Positions 6,092-14,029 of a DNA stretch of 14,029 nt are shown piece after piece. Both the position numbers and the translations under genes were made by a program. The DNA is from JTS-RE94 sp041750795 (GTDB lineage: Bacteria; Planctomycetota; Planctomycetia; Pirellulales; PALSA-1355): assembly GCA_041750795.1 (NCBI GenBank), contig JBGSYQ010000172.1:1-14029 (forward strand). The letters run 5' to 3'. The notes under the pieces were generated by a model. The model ran no database searches and was not told where the DNA came from. It worked only from the letters and a program-made list of their open reading frames with translations. Every line of letters starts with the position of its first letter. Within the stretch, counting starts at the first letter, position 1.

Positions 6092-6183
6092 GGCGGCATT
6101 TTCGCAACTTGGGGCGCGCCTCGAATCCTGCCTGAGGCGCGTGCCTCCTGCGTCGAACTCCTCCCTACGCACCGCCGTTTTTT
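6092..6183 (+). promoter_or_regulatory. Structured leader with T tract ahead of the ccs operon
   Basis: Within the expected 5' leader, CGCGCCTC (6115-6122) and GAGGCGCG (6134-6141) form a perfect 8-pair stem. TGCGT (6149-6153) and ACGCA (6167-6171) form a second. GGCGG (6092-6096) can pair with CCGCC (6172-6176) to enclose both, followed by G and six T (6178-6183). This could be a three-way junction with attenuator-like ending. No known riboswitch motif was recognised. Pairings are read by eye and not tested by folding energy. Confidence 0.3.
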
Positions 6184-6236
6184 CTCCAGACACGCACTTT
6201 GCCGCGCCAATTTCGTTTCGCTGGAGGATTCCCGGC

Positions 6237-6941
6237 ATGATCCGATTTCCCGCGCGGCAGGGGCACCCAACAGGCACGGCACTTTCGACCATGCAGACAC
6301 ACGACCTCCGCCGGTTCATCGTCCTCGTCGCGGCCGTCTCGCTGCTGGCCGCCGGCTGCGGCAAGCAAGTGCGGATCGAGCGCTACACGGTGGCCAAGCC
6401 CGAGCCGCTCAAATTGGCCGCCGATGCCGGGCCGGCCGTCGAGCAACCGCCCGGCGAGCCTAGCGATCGCACGCTGGCGGCCATCGTGTCCCACGGCGAG
6501 CAAGGCTGGTTCTTCAAGATCACCGGGGCCAAGGACGCCGTCGCGGATCAAGGCGACGCGTTTACCACGTTCGTCAAGTCGGTGCGCTTCACGCCCGAGG
6601 GCACGCCCGAGTGGACTGTGCCCGCAGGCTGGCAGGAACAACCGGGCGGATCGATCCGCTATGCAACGCTGATGATTCCGTCCGGGGACAAGCCGTTGGA
6701 ACTGAGCGTCACGGCGCTGCCCAAGACGCCCGGCGACGACGAGAATTACGCCTTGGTAAACATCAATCGCTGGCGCGGGCAACTAAAGCTGCCGCCCATC
6801 ACGCTTGAGCAACTCGGCGCCGAGACGACGACCGTCGAGCTCGACGGCGCCACTGCGACGCTGGTCGATCTGTTGGGCACGGCCGCGCCCAACGCGATGG
6901 GGCGCCCGCCTTTCTTCCCCGGAGCCGGTGATGGCAACTAA
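6237..6941 (+). CDS. Lipoprotein of unknown function, translationally coupled to CcsBA
   Basis: A 234-residue protein from the ATG at 6237, chosen because GGAGG (6223-6227) lies 9 nt upstream. A second ATG at 6291 gives a more standard signal peptide but has no ribosome binding site. The membrane segment ends in lipobox LAAGC, with the lipidated cysteine at residue 41 (23 from the shorter start). The mature part (about 65-234) is a soluble domain with WFFKITG, an FxxFVKSVRF segment, WTVPAGW and ALVNINRWRGQLKLPPIT. I recognise no named domain, but the pattern seems familiar from planctomycete hypothetical proteins. It ends inside the ccsBA gene (11-base overlap), so the two are made together. 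A role in cytochrome c maturation or delivery of haem or apocytochrome on the outer membrane face is inferred from this coupling only. Confidence 0.85.
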   Translation: MIRFPARQGHPTGTALSTMQTHDLRRFIVLVAAVSLLAAGCGKQVRIERYTVAKPEPLKLAADAGPAVEQPPGEPSDRTLAAIVSHGEQGWFFKITGAKDAVADQGDAFTTFVKSVRFTPEGTPEWTVPAGWQEQPGGSIRYATLMIPSGDKPLELSVTALPKTPGDDENYALVNINRWRGQLKLPPITLEQLGAETTTVELDGATATLVDLLGTAAPNAMGRPPFFPGAGDGN

Positions 6942-9900
6942 TACCGTCGACACGCAAGATGAGGATCTCGACGAACTCGACGGCAACGAAGCCGGACAAC
7001 TCGAGGCCGAGTTTCAAGCGCGTCAGCGCTCGCCCCAGTCGATGCTGGTCCGCTTGATCATTCCGTTGGCCTCATTGCGGCTGACCGTGGCACTGTTTGC
7101 CATGGCCATTTTCCTGGTGTTCGCCGGCACGCTGGCGCAGGTCGACCAGGATATCTGGGACGTGATGAACCAGTATTTCCGCACGCTGATTGCCTGGATA
7201 CCGTTGCAGGTCTTCTTTCCGCCCGCGTTCTTCACGGGCGAACCGCCGCAGGTAGCGGGCGGGTTCTGGTTTCCTGGCGGCTTCCTGATCGGCGCGCTGA
7301 TGGGCGTCAATCTCGTGGCTGCGCATGCGCTGCGCTTCAAGATCCAGGCGCACGGCTCACGTCTGGTGGCTGGTTTGGCCGTCATCGGCGTCGGCTGCCT
7401 GCTCACCTGGCTGGTGATCGTCGGCGGATCGGGCCGCGACACGATCGAAGGCGCGGCGCCCTTCGCCTGGACCACGCTCTGGACGGCCATGAAATGGAGC
7501 CTGGTGGCGCTGTGGCTGACCGGAGCGTATGCGCTGGTGCGGCTCGATCGTTCGCGGACCTTCGAGCGCTGGCTGTTGGTCGCCGGCGGCGTGCTGCTGG
7601 GCGGGCTGCTGATCTTCTTGTTCGCCCAGGGCGACGGCGCTTCGCTGGGCGATTCCTCGATGCGCATCCTCTGGCAGCTCATCAAGGGAGGGCTGGCCGG
7701 ACTGGTGCTGCTGGCTGGCTGCTGGCTGGTGTTTCGCAAGCGGGCCGGCATCGTACTGTTGCACGCCGGCATCGGCCTGGTGATGGCCAACGAGCTGGTC
7801 GTCTACGGCCTGCACACCGAAGGTCAGATGCGCATTCGCGAAGGCGAAACGATCAACTACACCCAGGACATTCGCACGATCGAACTGGCCGTCGTCGATC
7901 CGTCCGATCCCGAAACCGATGACGTCGTGGTCGTGCCGCGCTCGATCCTTGCCGAGCACAAGACCATCGAAGACGAGGCGCTGCCGTTCGACGTCGAGGT
8001 GCTCGAATTCCTGCCGAACTCGCAGTTGGTCCGCGCCAACGAAGGGGACAAATCCACTGCCACTGCCGGTGCAGGGCTGCATTGGCGGGTTGAGCCTCGT
8101 CGGCCGGGAGCGGGCACCGACACCGGCGGCAAGGTCGACGTTGCGGCCGCCTATCTCAAACTGCTCGACAAGCAATCGCACGAATCGCTGGGCACGTACC
8201 TGGTTAGCCTGGAGCTGTTGCCGCAGAGGGTCGAGGTGGACGGCAAGCAGTACGATCTGTCGCTGCGCTTCAAACGCACTTATCAGCCGTACGCGATGAC
8301 GCTCCACGACGTGCGTTTCGACAAGTACATGGGCACGCAAACCGCCAAGAACTACTCGTCCGACCTGCGGCTGGTCGATCCTTCTCGCAACGTCGATCGC
8401 GAAGTAAAGATCTGGATGAACAACCCGCTCCGCTTCGCCGGCGCCACGTTCTATCAACAGAACTATGACGTCGACGAACGCGGCAACGAGGCCACCACGC
8501 TGCAGGTGGTCGACAATACCGGCTGGATGATTCCCTATGTGGCTTGCGTGCTGGTGGGCATCGGCATGCTGGCGCAGTTCTCGATCACGCTGGTGCGATT
8601 TCTCAAGCGGCGCGACGAGGCCGTCGCTGGGCCCGTGGCCAACCCGCGCTCCAAGCGCCGTCTCGAAGTGGCGCCCCTCGGCGGATGGAGAGGTGATCCC
8701 ACCAGCCTGATCTTTGCCAGCGTGGTCGTGCTGCTGGCGGCCGGCTGGGTGCTCTCGTCCGCGCGTCAATCGCATCCGCCGCAAGACCAGATGCAGCTCG
8801 ACGAGTTCGGCCGCTTGCCGCTGGTCTACGAAGGACGCGTCAAGCCGTTCGACACGCTGGCCCGCAACACGCTGCGGCAGATTTCCGACAAGCAAACCTT
8901 CGAAGACACCTCGGGCAAGGAACCAGTGAAGCGGCAAGCGGCCATCAAGTGGCTGCTGGACGTCATTTCCAGCGCGCCCGACGCTTTCAAGCACGCCGTC
9001 TTCCGCATCGAGAATCTGGACGTGCTGCAAACGCTGGGACTCGAGCGGCGCGAAGGTTTCCGCTACGCCATCGACGAATTCAAAGACAAGATCGACGAGT
9101 TCGAGAAGCAGGCCGAGCAGGCAGCCAAGATCGAGCGCGACGATCCGCGCAAGCTCACGACTTATCAGAAAAAACTGCTGGAGCTCGACCGCAAGATCCG
9201 CACCATGACGTCGCTGATGGCGTCGTTCGATCAGCCGCAGATTCGCCCTGATCACATCCAGGAAGACCTCACCGAGGCCATCCGCCGCCACGAAGCGCTG
9301 GCCCGCATGCAACCGCCGCTGGTTGTACCGCCGGATGCCGAGGGGGCCAAGTGGGAACCGTACTCGGTGGCCTATACCAAGGCCTTCGCCAAGGCGAACA
9401 TCCTCAACCAGCAACCCAACCCGGCCTCCGTGAGCATGAACAGCATGCTGGCGGCGTATCACCAGGGGGACGCCAAGGCGTTCAACGAAGAGTTGGCCAA
9501 GTATCAAGGCTGGCTGGCCGAACGAAAGCTGGCCGACTATGACGAGTCACGCACCAACTTCGAGGCCTTCTTCAACTACTTCGAGCCGTTCTACCGTGCC
9601 AGCGTGCTCTACGTGCTTGCCTTCGTGCTGGTGGCATTAGGGTGGCTCGGCTGGAGCGCTCCGTTGAATCGCGCCGCGTTTTGGCTTGTGTTGTTCGCCT
9701 TCGCGCTACATACCGTCGCTTTGATCGCGCGGATTTACATTTCCGGCCGGCCGCCGGTGACCAATCTCTATTCGTCCGCCGTCTTCATTGGCTGGGGCGC
9801 CGTGCTGCTGGGCATCGTCATCGAAATGATCTATCGGCTCGGCATCGGCACGGTGATCGCCACGGTGGCGGGCTTCTCCACGCTGTTGATCGCCCATTTT

Positions 9901-10488
9901 CTTTCCGCCAGCGGCGATACGTTCATCGTCTTGCAGGCCGTGCTCGACACCCAGTTCTGGCTGGCCACGCACGTCACCTGCATCACCATGGGCTACGCCA
10001 CCACGTTCGTGGCAGGATTCCTGGGGCTGCTCTACGTGCTGCGCGGCGTGCTGACGCCCAGCCTGTCGGCCGCGACCGGCAAGGAGCTTGCGCGCATGGT
10101 CTACGGCACGCTCTGCTTTGCGTTGTTTTTCAGCTTCATCGGCACCGTGCTGGGCGGATTGTGGGCCGACGATTCCTGGGGACGCTTCTGGGGCTGGGAT
10201 CCCAAGGAGAACGGCGCCCTGATCATCGTGCTGTGGAACGCGCTGGTGCTGCACGCACGGTGGGGCGGCATGGTCCGCGATCGCGGGCTGGCGGCGCTGG
10301 CCGTCGTCGGCAACATCGTCACCGGCTGGTCCTGGTTCGGCGTCAACGAGCTGGGCGTCGGCCTGCACTCCTATGGCTTCACCGAAGGGGTCCTGCTGTC
10401 ACTGGGCATCTTCATCGCCACCCAGTTGGCCGTCATCGCCCTGGCCGCACTGCCGAAACGCCTGTGGTGGAGCGGCAGCAGGTTGTAG
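6931..10488 (+). CDS. ccsBA: Fused cytochrome c biogenesis protein CcsB-CcsA (ResB-ResC), System II
   Basis: A 1185-residue membrane protein that carries haem across the membrane and attaches it to apocytochromes c. The ATG at 6931 has GGAG 6 nt upstream and overlaps the preceding gene. After an acidic cytoplasmic start (1-36), the CcsB/ResB part has membrane helices from about residue 45, including FPGGFLIGALMGVNLVAAH with His132, and a large periplasmic region up to a helix near 533-557. Another helix at about 590-608 leads to a soluble domain of about 275 residues (609-885) with EGRVKPFDTLARNTLRQI near 632-650 and a predicted coiled coil near 720-760. The CcsA/ResC part (about 887-1185) has the haem-binding Trp-rich motif WGRFWGWDPKEN (1083-1094), flanked by external His1014 and His1146 (LHSYGF), and membrane His1108 (LHARWGG). 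Spacing of these histidines fits characterised CcsBA. It is longer than the roughly 900-1000 residues usual for fusions. Confidence 0.95.
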   Translation: MATNTVDTQDEDLDELDGNEAGQLEAEFQARQRSPQSMLVRLIIPLASLRLTVALFAMAIFLVFAGTLAQVDQDIWDVMNQYFRTLIAWIPLQVFFPPAFFTGEPPQVAGGFWFPGGFLIGALMGVNLVAAHALRFKIQAHGSRLVAGLAVIGVGCLLTWLVIVGGSGRDTIEGAAPFAWTTLWTAMKWSLVALWLTGAYALVRLDRSRTFERWLLVAGGVLLGGLLIFLFAQGDGASLGDSSMRILWQLIKGGLAGLVLLAGCWLVFRKRAGIVLLHAGIGLVMANELVVYGLHTEGQMRIREGETINYTQDIRTIELAVVDPSDPETDDVVVVPRSILAEHKTIEDEALPFDVEVLEFLPNSQLVRANEGDKSTATAGAGLHWRVEPRRPGAGTDTGGKVDVAAAYLKLLDKQSHESLGTYLVSLELLPQRVEVDGKQYDLSLRFKRTYQPYAMTLHDVRFDKYMGTQTAKNYSSDLRLVDPSRNVDREVKIWMNNPLRFAGATFYQQNYDVDERGNEATTLQVVDNTGWMIPYVACVLVGIGMLAQFSITLVRFLKRRDEAVAGPVANPRSKRRLEVAPLGGWRGDPTSLIFASVVVLLAAGWVLSSARQSHPPQDQMQLDEFGRLPLVYEGRVKPFDTLARNTLRQISDKQTFEDTSGKEPVKRQAAIKWLLDVISSAPDAFKHAVFRIENLDVLQTLGLERREGFRYAIDEFKDKIDEFEKQAEQAAKIERDDPRKLTTYQKKLLELDRKIRTMTSLMASFDQPQIRPDHIQEDLTEAIRRHEALARMQPPLVVPPDAEGAKWEPYSVAYTKAFAKANILNQQPNPASVSMNSMLAAYHQGDAKAFNEELAKYQGWLAERKLADYDESRTNFEAFFNYFEPFYRASVLYVLAFVLVALGWLGWSAPLNRAAFWLVLFAFALHTVALIARIYISGRPPVTNLYSSAVFIGWGAVLLGIVIEMIYRLGIGTVIATVAGFSTLLIAHFLSASGDTFIVLQAVLDTQFWLATHVTCITMGYATTFVAGFLGLLYVLRGVLTPSLSAATGKELARMVYGTLCFALFFSFIGTVLGGLWADDSWGRFWGWDPKENGALIIVLWNALVLHARWGGMVRDRGLAALAVVGNIVTGWSWFGVNELGVGLHSYGFTEGVLLSLGIFIATQLAVIALAALPKRLWWSGSRL

Positions 10489-10613
10489 GAGCAGGCTGGA
10501 GGATTGAGGATGCCGTTCGCAAGAATGCTGCCAACCTCGCGCACCACCGGCAAACCCGCAAAGTGCCTCGCTCGTCCGCATCTTCTTTCTTCGGCCGCCC
10601 GCCTTCCTCCCGC

Positions 10614-11921
10614 CTACGGCCTGACAATGATCGCTCGTGCTTGCGGCAACGGGCCTTCGTGTCCGGCGGGCGACACCAGCGGCGGCACGGGCAGGAACGC
10701 GGCCAATGGATTCGTCTGGCGCGTGGCCGGCACGTGAACCGCACTTTGCGGCACCAGCGCGCGCAACAGGTTCACCGCCGGCTGACGTTCGCTTGTGCCC
10801 TGGCGCACCAGCACCAGCTTGTCGTCGACCAGGATCGCGCCGGCCGCTTTGGGGAACTCGCCGCGCAGCACGAGACCCTGCTCGTCGATCGCGAACGCCA
10901 GGTTCAATTGTCGATACTCCAAGCGATTGTCGCGCCCCAACAGCGCCTGGCGCGAGGGTTCCAGGCCGAGATGCTGCTGCGCCGCGTGAACCAGCGAGCG
11001 GCTGATGACGCCCGGCCCGGCCACCAGCTTGCCGGCCGCGTTTTCCAGCCGGCGGTCGACCACCGTGGCATGCTCGATCGAGACGTCCGCCGATCCGGTC
11101 AGCTTGTGGGGAAAGGGTTCCAACAGCCGCGCCAGGTCGACGGCGTGCAGATGGCCGCTCACGTCCAGGGTCCATTGTCCGCCGCGGCGCGTGGCTGTGA
11201 CGCGCCCGTCGAACGTGCATACCGTTCCCAGTCGCAATGCGGCCGGCCAGTAGGAGCCGATCAAGGCGCAGGGAAGGGGAGTGCCTCCGGTTGTGAACTT
11301 CAGCGTGCAGGGCGCCGCTGCGTCACCGGGCGCGGCCAGCGCCATTTCGAACTGCGCCGGCGACGCATTCGGTCCGGATGGACTTGCCGCGCCGGCCAGT
11401 GCGAACGACAGCGTCAGCCGCGCGCCGTTGGCGTCGTGCTGCAAGCGCCCGGAGACGTTTGTCAGCGTTTGATCGCCGCCGCTTAAATGGAGCGTCACGT
11501 TTTGGGCCGATAGCGCCACGTCGCACTCGCGATCCGCCACGCGCAGCAGTCGTTCGGCCGATCGCAACAGCGCGTCCAAGCGCAGGCCGTTTATCTCAGC
11601 GGGAAACGGCAGAGCGATACTCGTTCGGTTGCCGGCCGATTCGATTTCCAGAAACGGCGCGTGGGCTAGCAACTGGCCCGATTCCGCGTCGGAAACTTCC
11701 AGCCCTTGATAGAGTGTGAGTCCCGGCCGCGGCAGGCCGACCGCTTGCAGTCGCGCGTGCCAGCCGACGGCATCGTGAATCGCGCGCTCGTGCGCCTCTC
11801 GATACTCCGGCCCGCGTACCGCCACGCACCAGGCCACGACGCCACACGTGGGCAGCAGGCACAGCACCACGAACGCCGCGCGGCACCAGGCGATTCGCGT
11901 GTTGTCATGAAATGAGAACAT
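10614..11921 (-). CDS. Membrane-anchored protein of unknown function, possibly AsmA-like
   Basis: A 435-residue protein. The ATG at 11921-11919 has an excellent Shine-Dalgarno GAGGAG (11934-11929) 7 nt upstream. Residues about 10-34 are a single membrane helix (AWCRAAFVVLCLLPTCGVVAWC) with few charges before it, so the rest is probably outside the cytoplasm. The remainder alternates short hydrophobic strands with polar turns (VTLHLSGGDQTLTNVSGRLQ, WTLDVSGHLHAVDLARLLEP, GSADVSIEHATVVDRRLENA) and looks beta-rich. Phrases of the type 'SGxLxxVDLARLL' followed by a strand recall AsmA/TamB-like envelope proteins, but I cannot assign a family. The C-terminal 50 residues are Pro/Ala-rich. The gene lies 79 bases downstream of aroC on the same strand and may be read through from it. 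Its 3' end converges with ccsBA; the 125 bases between show no clear terminator. Confidence 0.8.
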   Translation of the reverse strand: MFSFHDNTRIAWCRAAFVVLCLLPTCGVVAWCVAVRGPEYREAHERAIHDAVGWHARLQAVGLPRPGLTLYQGLEVSDAESGQLLAHAPFLEIESAGNRTSIALPFPAEINGLRLDALLRSAERLLRVADRECDVALSAQNVTLHLSGGDQTLTNVSGRLQHDANGARLTLSFALAGAASPSGPNASPAQFEMALAAPGDAAAPCTLKFTTGGTPLPCALIGSYWPAALRLGTVCTFDGRVTATRRGGQWTLDVSGHLHAVDLARLLEPFPHKLTGSADVSIEHATVVDRRLENAAGKLVAGPGVISRSLVHAAQQHLGLEPSRQALLGRDNRLEYRQLNLAFAIDEQGLVLRGEFPKAAGAILVDDKLVLVRQGTSERQPAVNLLRALVPQSAVHVPATRQTNPLAAFLPVPPLVSPAGHEGPLPQARAIIVRP

Positions 11922-12000
11922 CCGTGTTCTCCTCGGCGAGTAACTTTGTCGAAGGTTCGCGCGACTGAGAATTCCCCGCTGAGCCGGCGCGCACCGGGCG

Positions 12001-13140
12001 TCAACGCTCGCGGGCCATCTCCTGGAACAGCTTGTAGCGGGCCAGCATTTCCACCAGGCTGTCGCCGCCGAACTTGTCCACCACGGCTGCGGCGATCTCG
12101 AACGCCACCACGTTTTCCAGAATCACGCTGGCCGCCGACACGGCGCACACGTCGCTGCGCTCGTAGTTGGCCGATTCCGATTCCTTCGTGTTCAGGTTGA
12201 TCGATTCCAGCGAGCGGCGCAAGGTACTGATCGGCTTCTTGGCCGCTCGAATCACCAGCGGCTGCCCGTTGGTCATGCCGGCTTCCAACCCGCCCGCGTT
12301 GTTGGTCGGCCGCACGTAGCCGAGGTGGGGCGCGTTTTGCTGCGCGGCGTCGTATTGAATCGGATCGTGCACTTGCGATCCGGGGCGGCGGGCCGCTTCG
12401 AAGCCCAGGCCGATCTCCACCCCTTTGATCGCCTGCACGGCCATCACGGCCTGCGCCAGCCGGCCGTCCAGCTTGCGATCCCACTGTGCGTGCGTGCCCA
12501 ACCCGAACGGCAGCCCCTCGACGCGCACCTCCAAAATGCCGCCCAGCGTGTCTCCCTCCTTGCCGGTGGCGTCGATCAGTTGCTTGATCTCGTCGTCCTG
12601 TGCCGGGTTGAGGCTATAGACTTCACTGGTGTCTCGCAGCGTGCGTTGCACTTCGAGCGTGCCGAGCACGGGCTCGATGCGCACGCCTCCCAGTTCCACG
12701 ACATAGCCAAAGGCCGTGATGCCGAACGGCTTGAGCAGTTGCTTGGCCAGCGCGCCGGCGGCCACGCGCACGGTCGTCTCGCGCGCGCTGGCTCGTTCCA
12801 ACACGCCGCGGATCGAGCCCAGATACTTGATCGCGCCGGTCAGGTCGCCGTGCCCCGGCCGCGGCCTTGCCAGATCGTCCAGCCGTTCGAGCTTGTAGTC
12901 CTTGTTGACGACCTGCAGCGCCAGCGGGCTGCCCAGCGTGGTGTTGTGCCACACGCCGCTGAGGATCTCCACCCGATCCGTCTCGATCCGCTGGCGACCG
13001 CCGCGGCCGTAGCCTCCTTGGCGGCGTCGCAGTTCGACGTCGATCGAGTCGGTCTCGATTTCCACACCGGCCGGAAATCCATCGACCAGGGCCAGCAAAG
13101 CCCTGCCGTGCGATTCACCGGCCGTCCAGTAACGCAGCAT
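12001..13140 (-). CDS. aroC: Chorismate synthase AroC
   Basis: A 379-residue enzyme of normal length for the family. It converts 5-enolpyruvylshikimate-3-phosphate to chorismate with reduced FMN, the last common step of aromatic amino acid synthesis, in the cytoplasm. Signatures in order: TAGESHGRAL (6-15) with the catalytic His11; GGYGRGGRQRIETDRVEILSG (42-62); RPRPGHGDLTG with His97; ASARETTVRVAAGA (117-130); then NNAGGLEAGMTNGQP and the end block RSDVCAVSAASVILE. The GHAD and GGIEGG forms common elsewhere appear here as GHGD and GGLEAG, mild variants. The ATG at 13140-13138 gives the conserved MLRYWTAGESHG start although the ribosome binding site is weak (GGGATGG). It is divergent from holA; the 230 bases between hold the promoter of both. 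Confidence 0.97.
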   Translation of the reverse strand: MLRYWTAGESHGRALLALVDGFPAGVEIETDSIDVELRRRQGGYGRGGRQRIETDRVEILSGVWHNTTLGSPLALQVVNKDYKLERLDDLARPRPGHGDLTGAIKYLGSIRGVLERASARETTVRVAAGALAKQLLKPFGITAFGYVVELGGVRIEPVLGTLEVQRTLRDTSEVYSLNPAQDDEIKQLIDATGKEGDTLGGILEVRVEGLPFGLGTHAQWDRKLDGRLAQAVMAVQAIKGVEIGLGFEAARRPGSQVHDPIQYDAAQQNAPHLGYVRPTNNAGGLEAGMTNGQPLVIRAAKKPISTLRRSLESINLNTKESESANYERSDVCAVSAASVILENVVAFEIAAAVVDKFGGDSLVEMLARYKLFQEMARER

Positions 13141-13161
13141 CGCTAACTACCATCCCACGAA

Positions 13162-13220
13162 AGAATTGCGCCGAGAGCGGCAACCGATTCGCCAATTTGC
13201 AATTCTACTCGCCGGCGAAT
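13162..13220. promoter_or_regulatory. Overlapping dyads and likely aroC promoter region
   Basis: AGAATTGC (13162-13169) and GCAATTCT (13199-13206) are a perfect inverted repeat. ATTCGCC (13187-13193) and GGCGAAT (13214-13220) are another that interleaves with it. GCCG/CGGC (13170-13181) is a small hairpin inside. On the minus strand TAGAAT (13207-13202) is a good -10 candidate for aroC, with start near 13195, but no good -35 fits. The dyads could be operators or leader RNA structure; both are inferred. Confidence 0.35.
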
Positions 13221-13370
13221 TACGACGATAGGTCGGTTATTGGCAACCGGGAAGTGTGCGCAAGTTGGGTGGCGCCCGCGCATCAGCTCCTCGCACTGTC
13301 AGCCGCAGCGGCAAGCGGCCGCAACAGCCTTCGACCGCGAAGTCATGCTGCGATACACTACAAGCCTCTT

Positions 13371-14029
13371 ATGTCCGCTGCCATTGCTGCTCTCGATTAC
13401 CTGGCTCGTCCCGGCAAGCATCCGGTCGGGGGCGTGTGCGCCATCTTCGGCGATGAGTCGTTTCTCAAGCGGCAGGTGCTGGCGCAGATCAAAGCGCAGG
13501 TGCTGGCCGGCGACGATGCCGAGTTCTCGGTCACGGTGTTCGACGGCCGCGAGGCGGCGATGCGCGACGTCGTCGATGCGCTGGCCACCCGGGCGCTGTT
13601 CGGCGGCGGGCGGCACCTGGTGGTGGTCGACGACGCCGACGACTTCGTTTCGCAGAATCGCGCGGCGTTGGAAGACTACGTCGCTCGCTCCAAGTCCGAC
13701 TCGGTGCTCGTGCTCGACGTGAAGCAATGGGCCAGCACCACGCGGCTGGCCAAAGCGCTGGTCGACGGTGGACTGCAAGTCGAGTGCAAGTTTCCGGCCC
13801 CGGCGCGGCTGGCGAAATGGCTGATCGCCTGGTCGAAGAGCCAGCACGGCGCCGTTTTGGATCCGGCGGCCGCCGAACTGCTCGTCGAATCGGTCGAGGC
13901 CGACATGGGGCTCATCGACCAGGAGCTGGCCAAGCTGGCCGCCGCGGCCGGACCCGGCGGCACGATCTCGCCCGAGTTGGTCAGCCAGTCCGTCGTCGGC
14001 TGGCGCGCGCAAACGGCCTGGGCCATGCT
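13371..14029 (+). CDS. holA: DNA polymerase III subunit delta HolA (3' end outside window)
   Basis: The frame is open for 219 codons plus two bases from the ATG at 13371 to the right edge, about two thirds of the usual 330-350 residues. HolA is the delta subunit of the clamp loader, which opens the beta sliding clamp in DNA replication. Recognisable parts are VCAIFGDESFLKRQVLAQI (22-40; the family's degenerate nucleotide-binding start and beta-clamp-opening region), ALFGGGRHLVVVDDADDF (about 75-92), a conserved DSVLVLD strand, then AKWLIAW and the ...ELLVESVEADMGLIDQELAKLA helix typical of the delta middle domain. No clear Shine-Dalgarno precedes the ATG. TACACT at 13354-13359 may be a -10 box; transcription would then start only a few bases before the ATG, making the mRNA almost leaderless. 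It is divergent from aroC. Confidence 0.9.
   Translation, partial: MSAAIAALDYLARPGKHPVGGVCAIFGDESFLKRQVLAQIKAQVLAGDDAEFSVTVFDGREAAMRDVVDALATRALFGGGRHLVVVDDADDFVSQNRAALEDYVARSKSDSVLVLDVKQWASTTRLAKALVDGGLQVECKFPAPARLAKWLIAWSKSQHGAVLDPAAAELLVESVEADMGLIDQELAKLAAAAGPGGTISPELVSQSVVGWRAQTAWAM

Noticed and set aside
7357..9507. A 716-codon open frame antisense to ccsBA
   Set aside because: It is the mirror of a real gene with strong GC codon bias; the protein has no recognisable domain, and the sense frame has clear CcsBA motifs.
9642..11486. A 614-codon plus-strand open frame across the end of ccsBA and the 10614-11921 gene
   Set aside because: It overlaps two supported genes in other frames, is very Arg- and Ala-rich, and has no ribosome binding site or motif.
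13240..13722. A 160-codon plus-strand open frame overlapping the holA start
   Set aside because: It is out of frame with the clear HolA sequence and ends inside it; its protein is Arg- and Ser-rich with no motif.

Overview
The window is GC-rich chromosomal DNA that looks like a planctomycete, most likely of the Pirellulales type. I infer this from a very large fused CcsB-CcsA cytochrome c maturation protein with an extra central domain, several envelope proteins of a type I associate with planctomycetes, and loosely packed short operons. It looks like ordinary core genome: I see no insertion sequence, CRISPR array, phage gene, tRNA or rRNA.

Left part, minus strand: a partial gene (1-996) for a membrane-anchored coiled-coil protein whose N-terminus resembles ExbD/TolR/MotB. 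After about 550 bases without a recognisable gene comes a queC-queD pair (1549-2678) for making the 7-deazaguanine precursor of queuosine. Its stop and start codons overlap.

The 587-base gap 2679-3265 is the richest non-coding stretch. It holds a palindromic repeat (second copy after 5943), a good promoter (2917-2945) and a strong intrinsic terminator (3034-3064), all on the plus strand with no gene between them. I propose a short RNA or attenuated leader there. A second promoter (3187-3214) probably drives the next genes.

Middle, plus strand: an envelope gene set of an exported small protein (3266-3610), a long acidic protein with an N-terminal DNA-binding-type helix-turn-helix and a C-terminal membrane anchor (3674-5116), and an OmpA-type peptidoglycan-binding lipoprotein (5194-5943) whose Shine-Dalgarno sequence lies in a hairpin loop. 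Then a promoter with a perfect TATAAT, a structured leader, an unknown lipoprotein (6237-6941) and the overlapping 1185-residue CcsBA gene (6931-10488), which form a System II cytochrome c maturation unit.

Right part: aroC (12001-13140, minus) followed on the same strand by a membrane-anchored protein of unknown function (10614-11921). Divergent from aroC is the 5' part of holA (13371 to the edge, plus), the DNA polymerase III delta subunit. Promoter, terminator and RNA calls were made by eye and are weaker than the gene calls.
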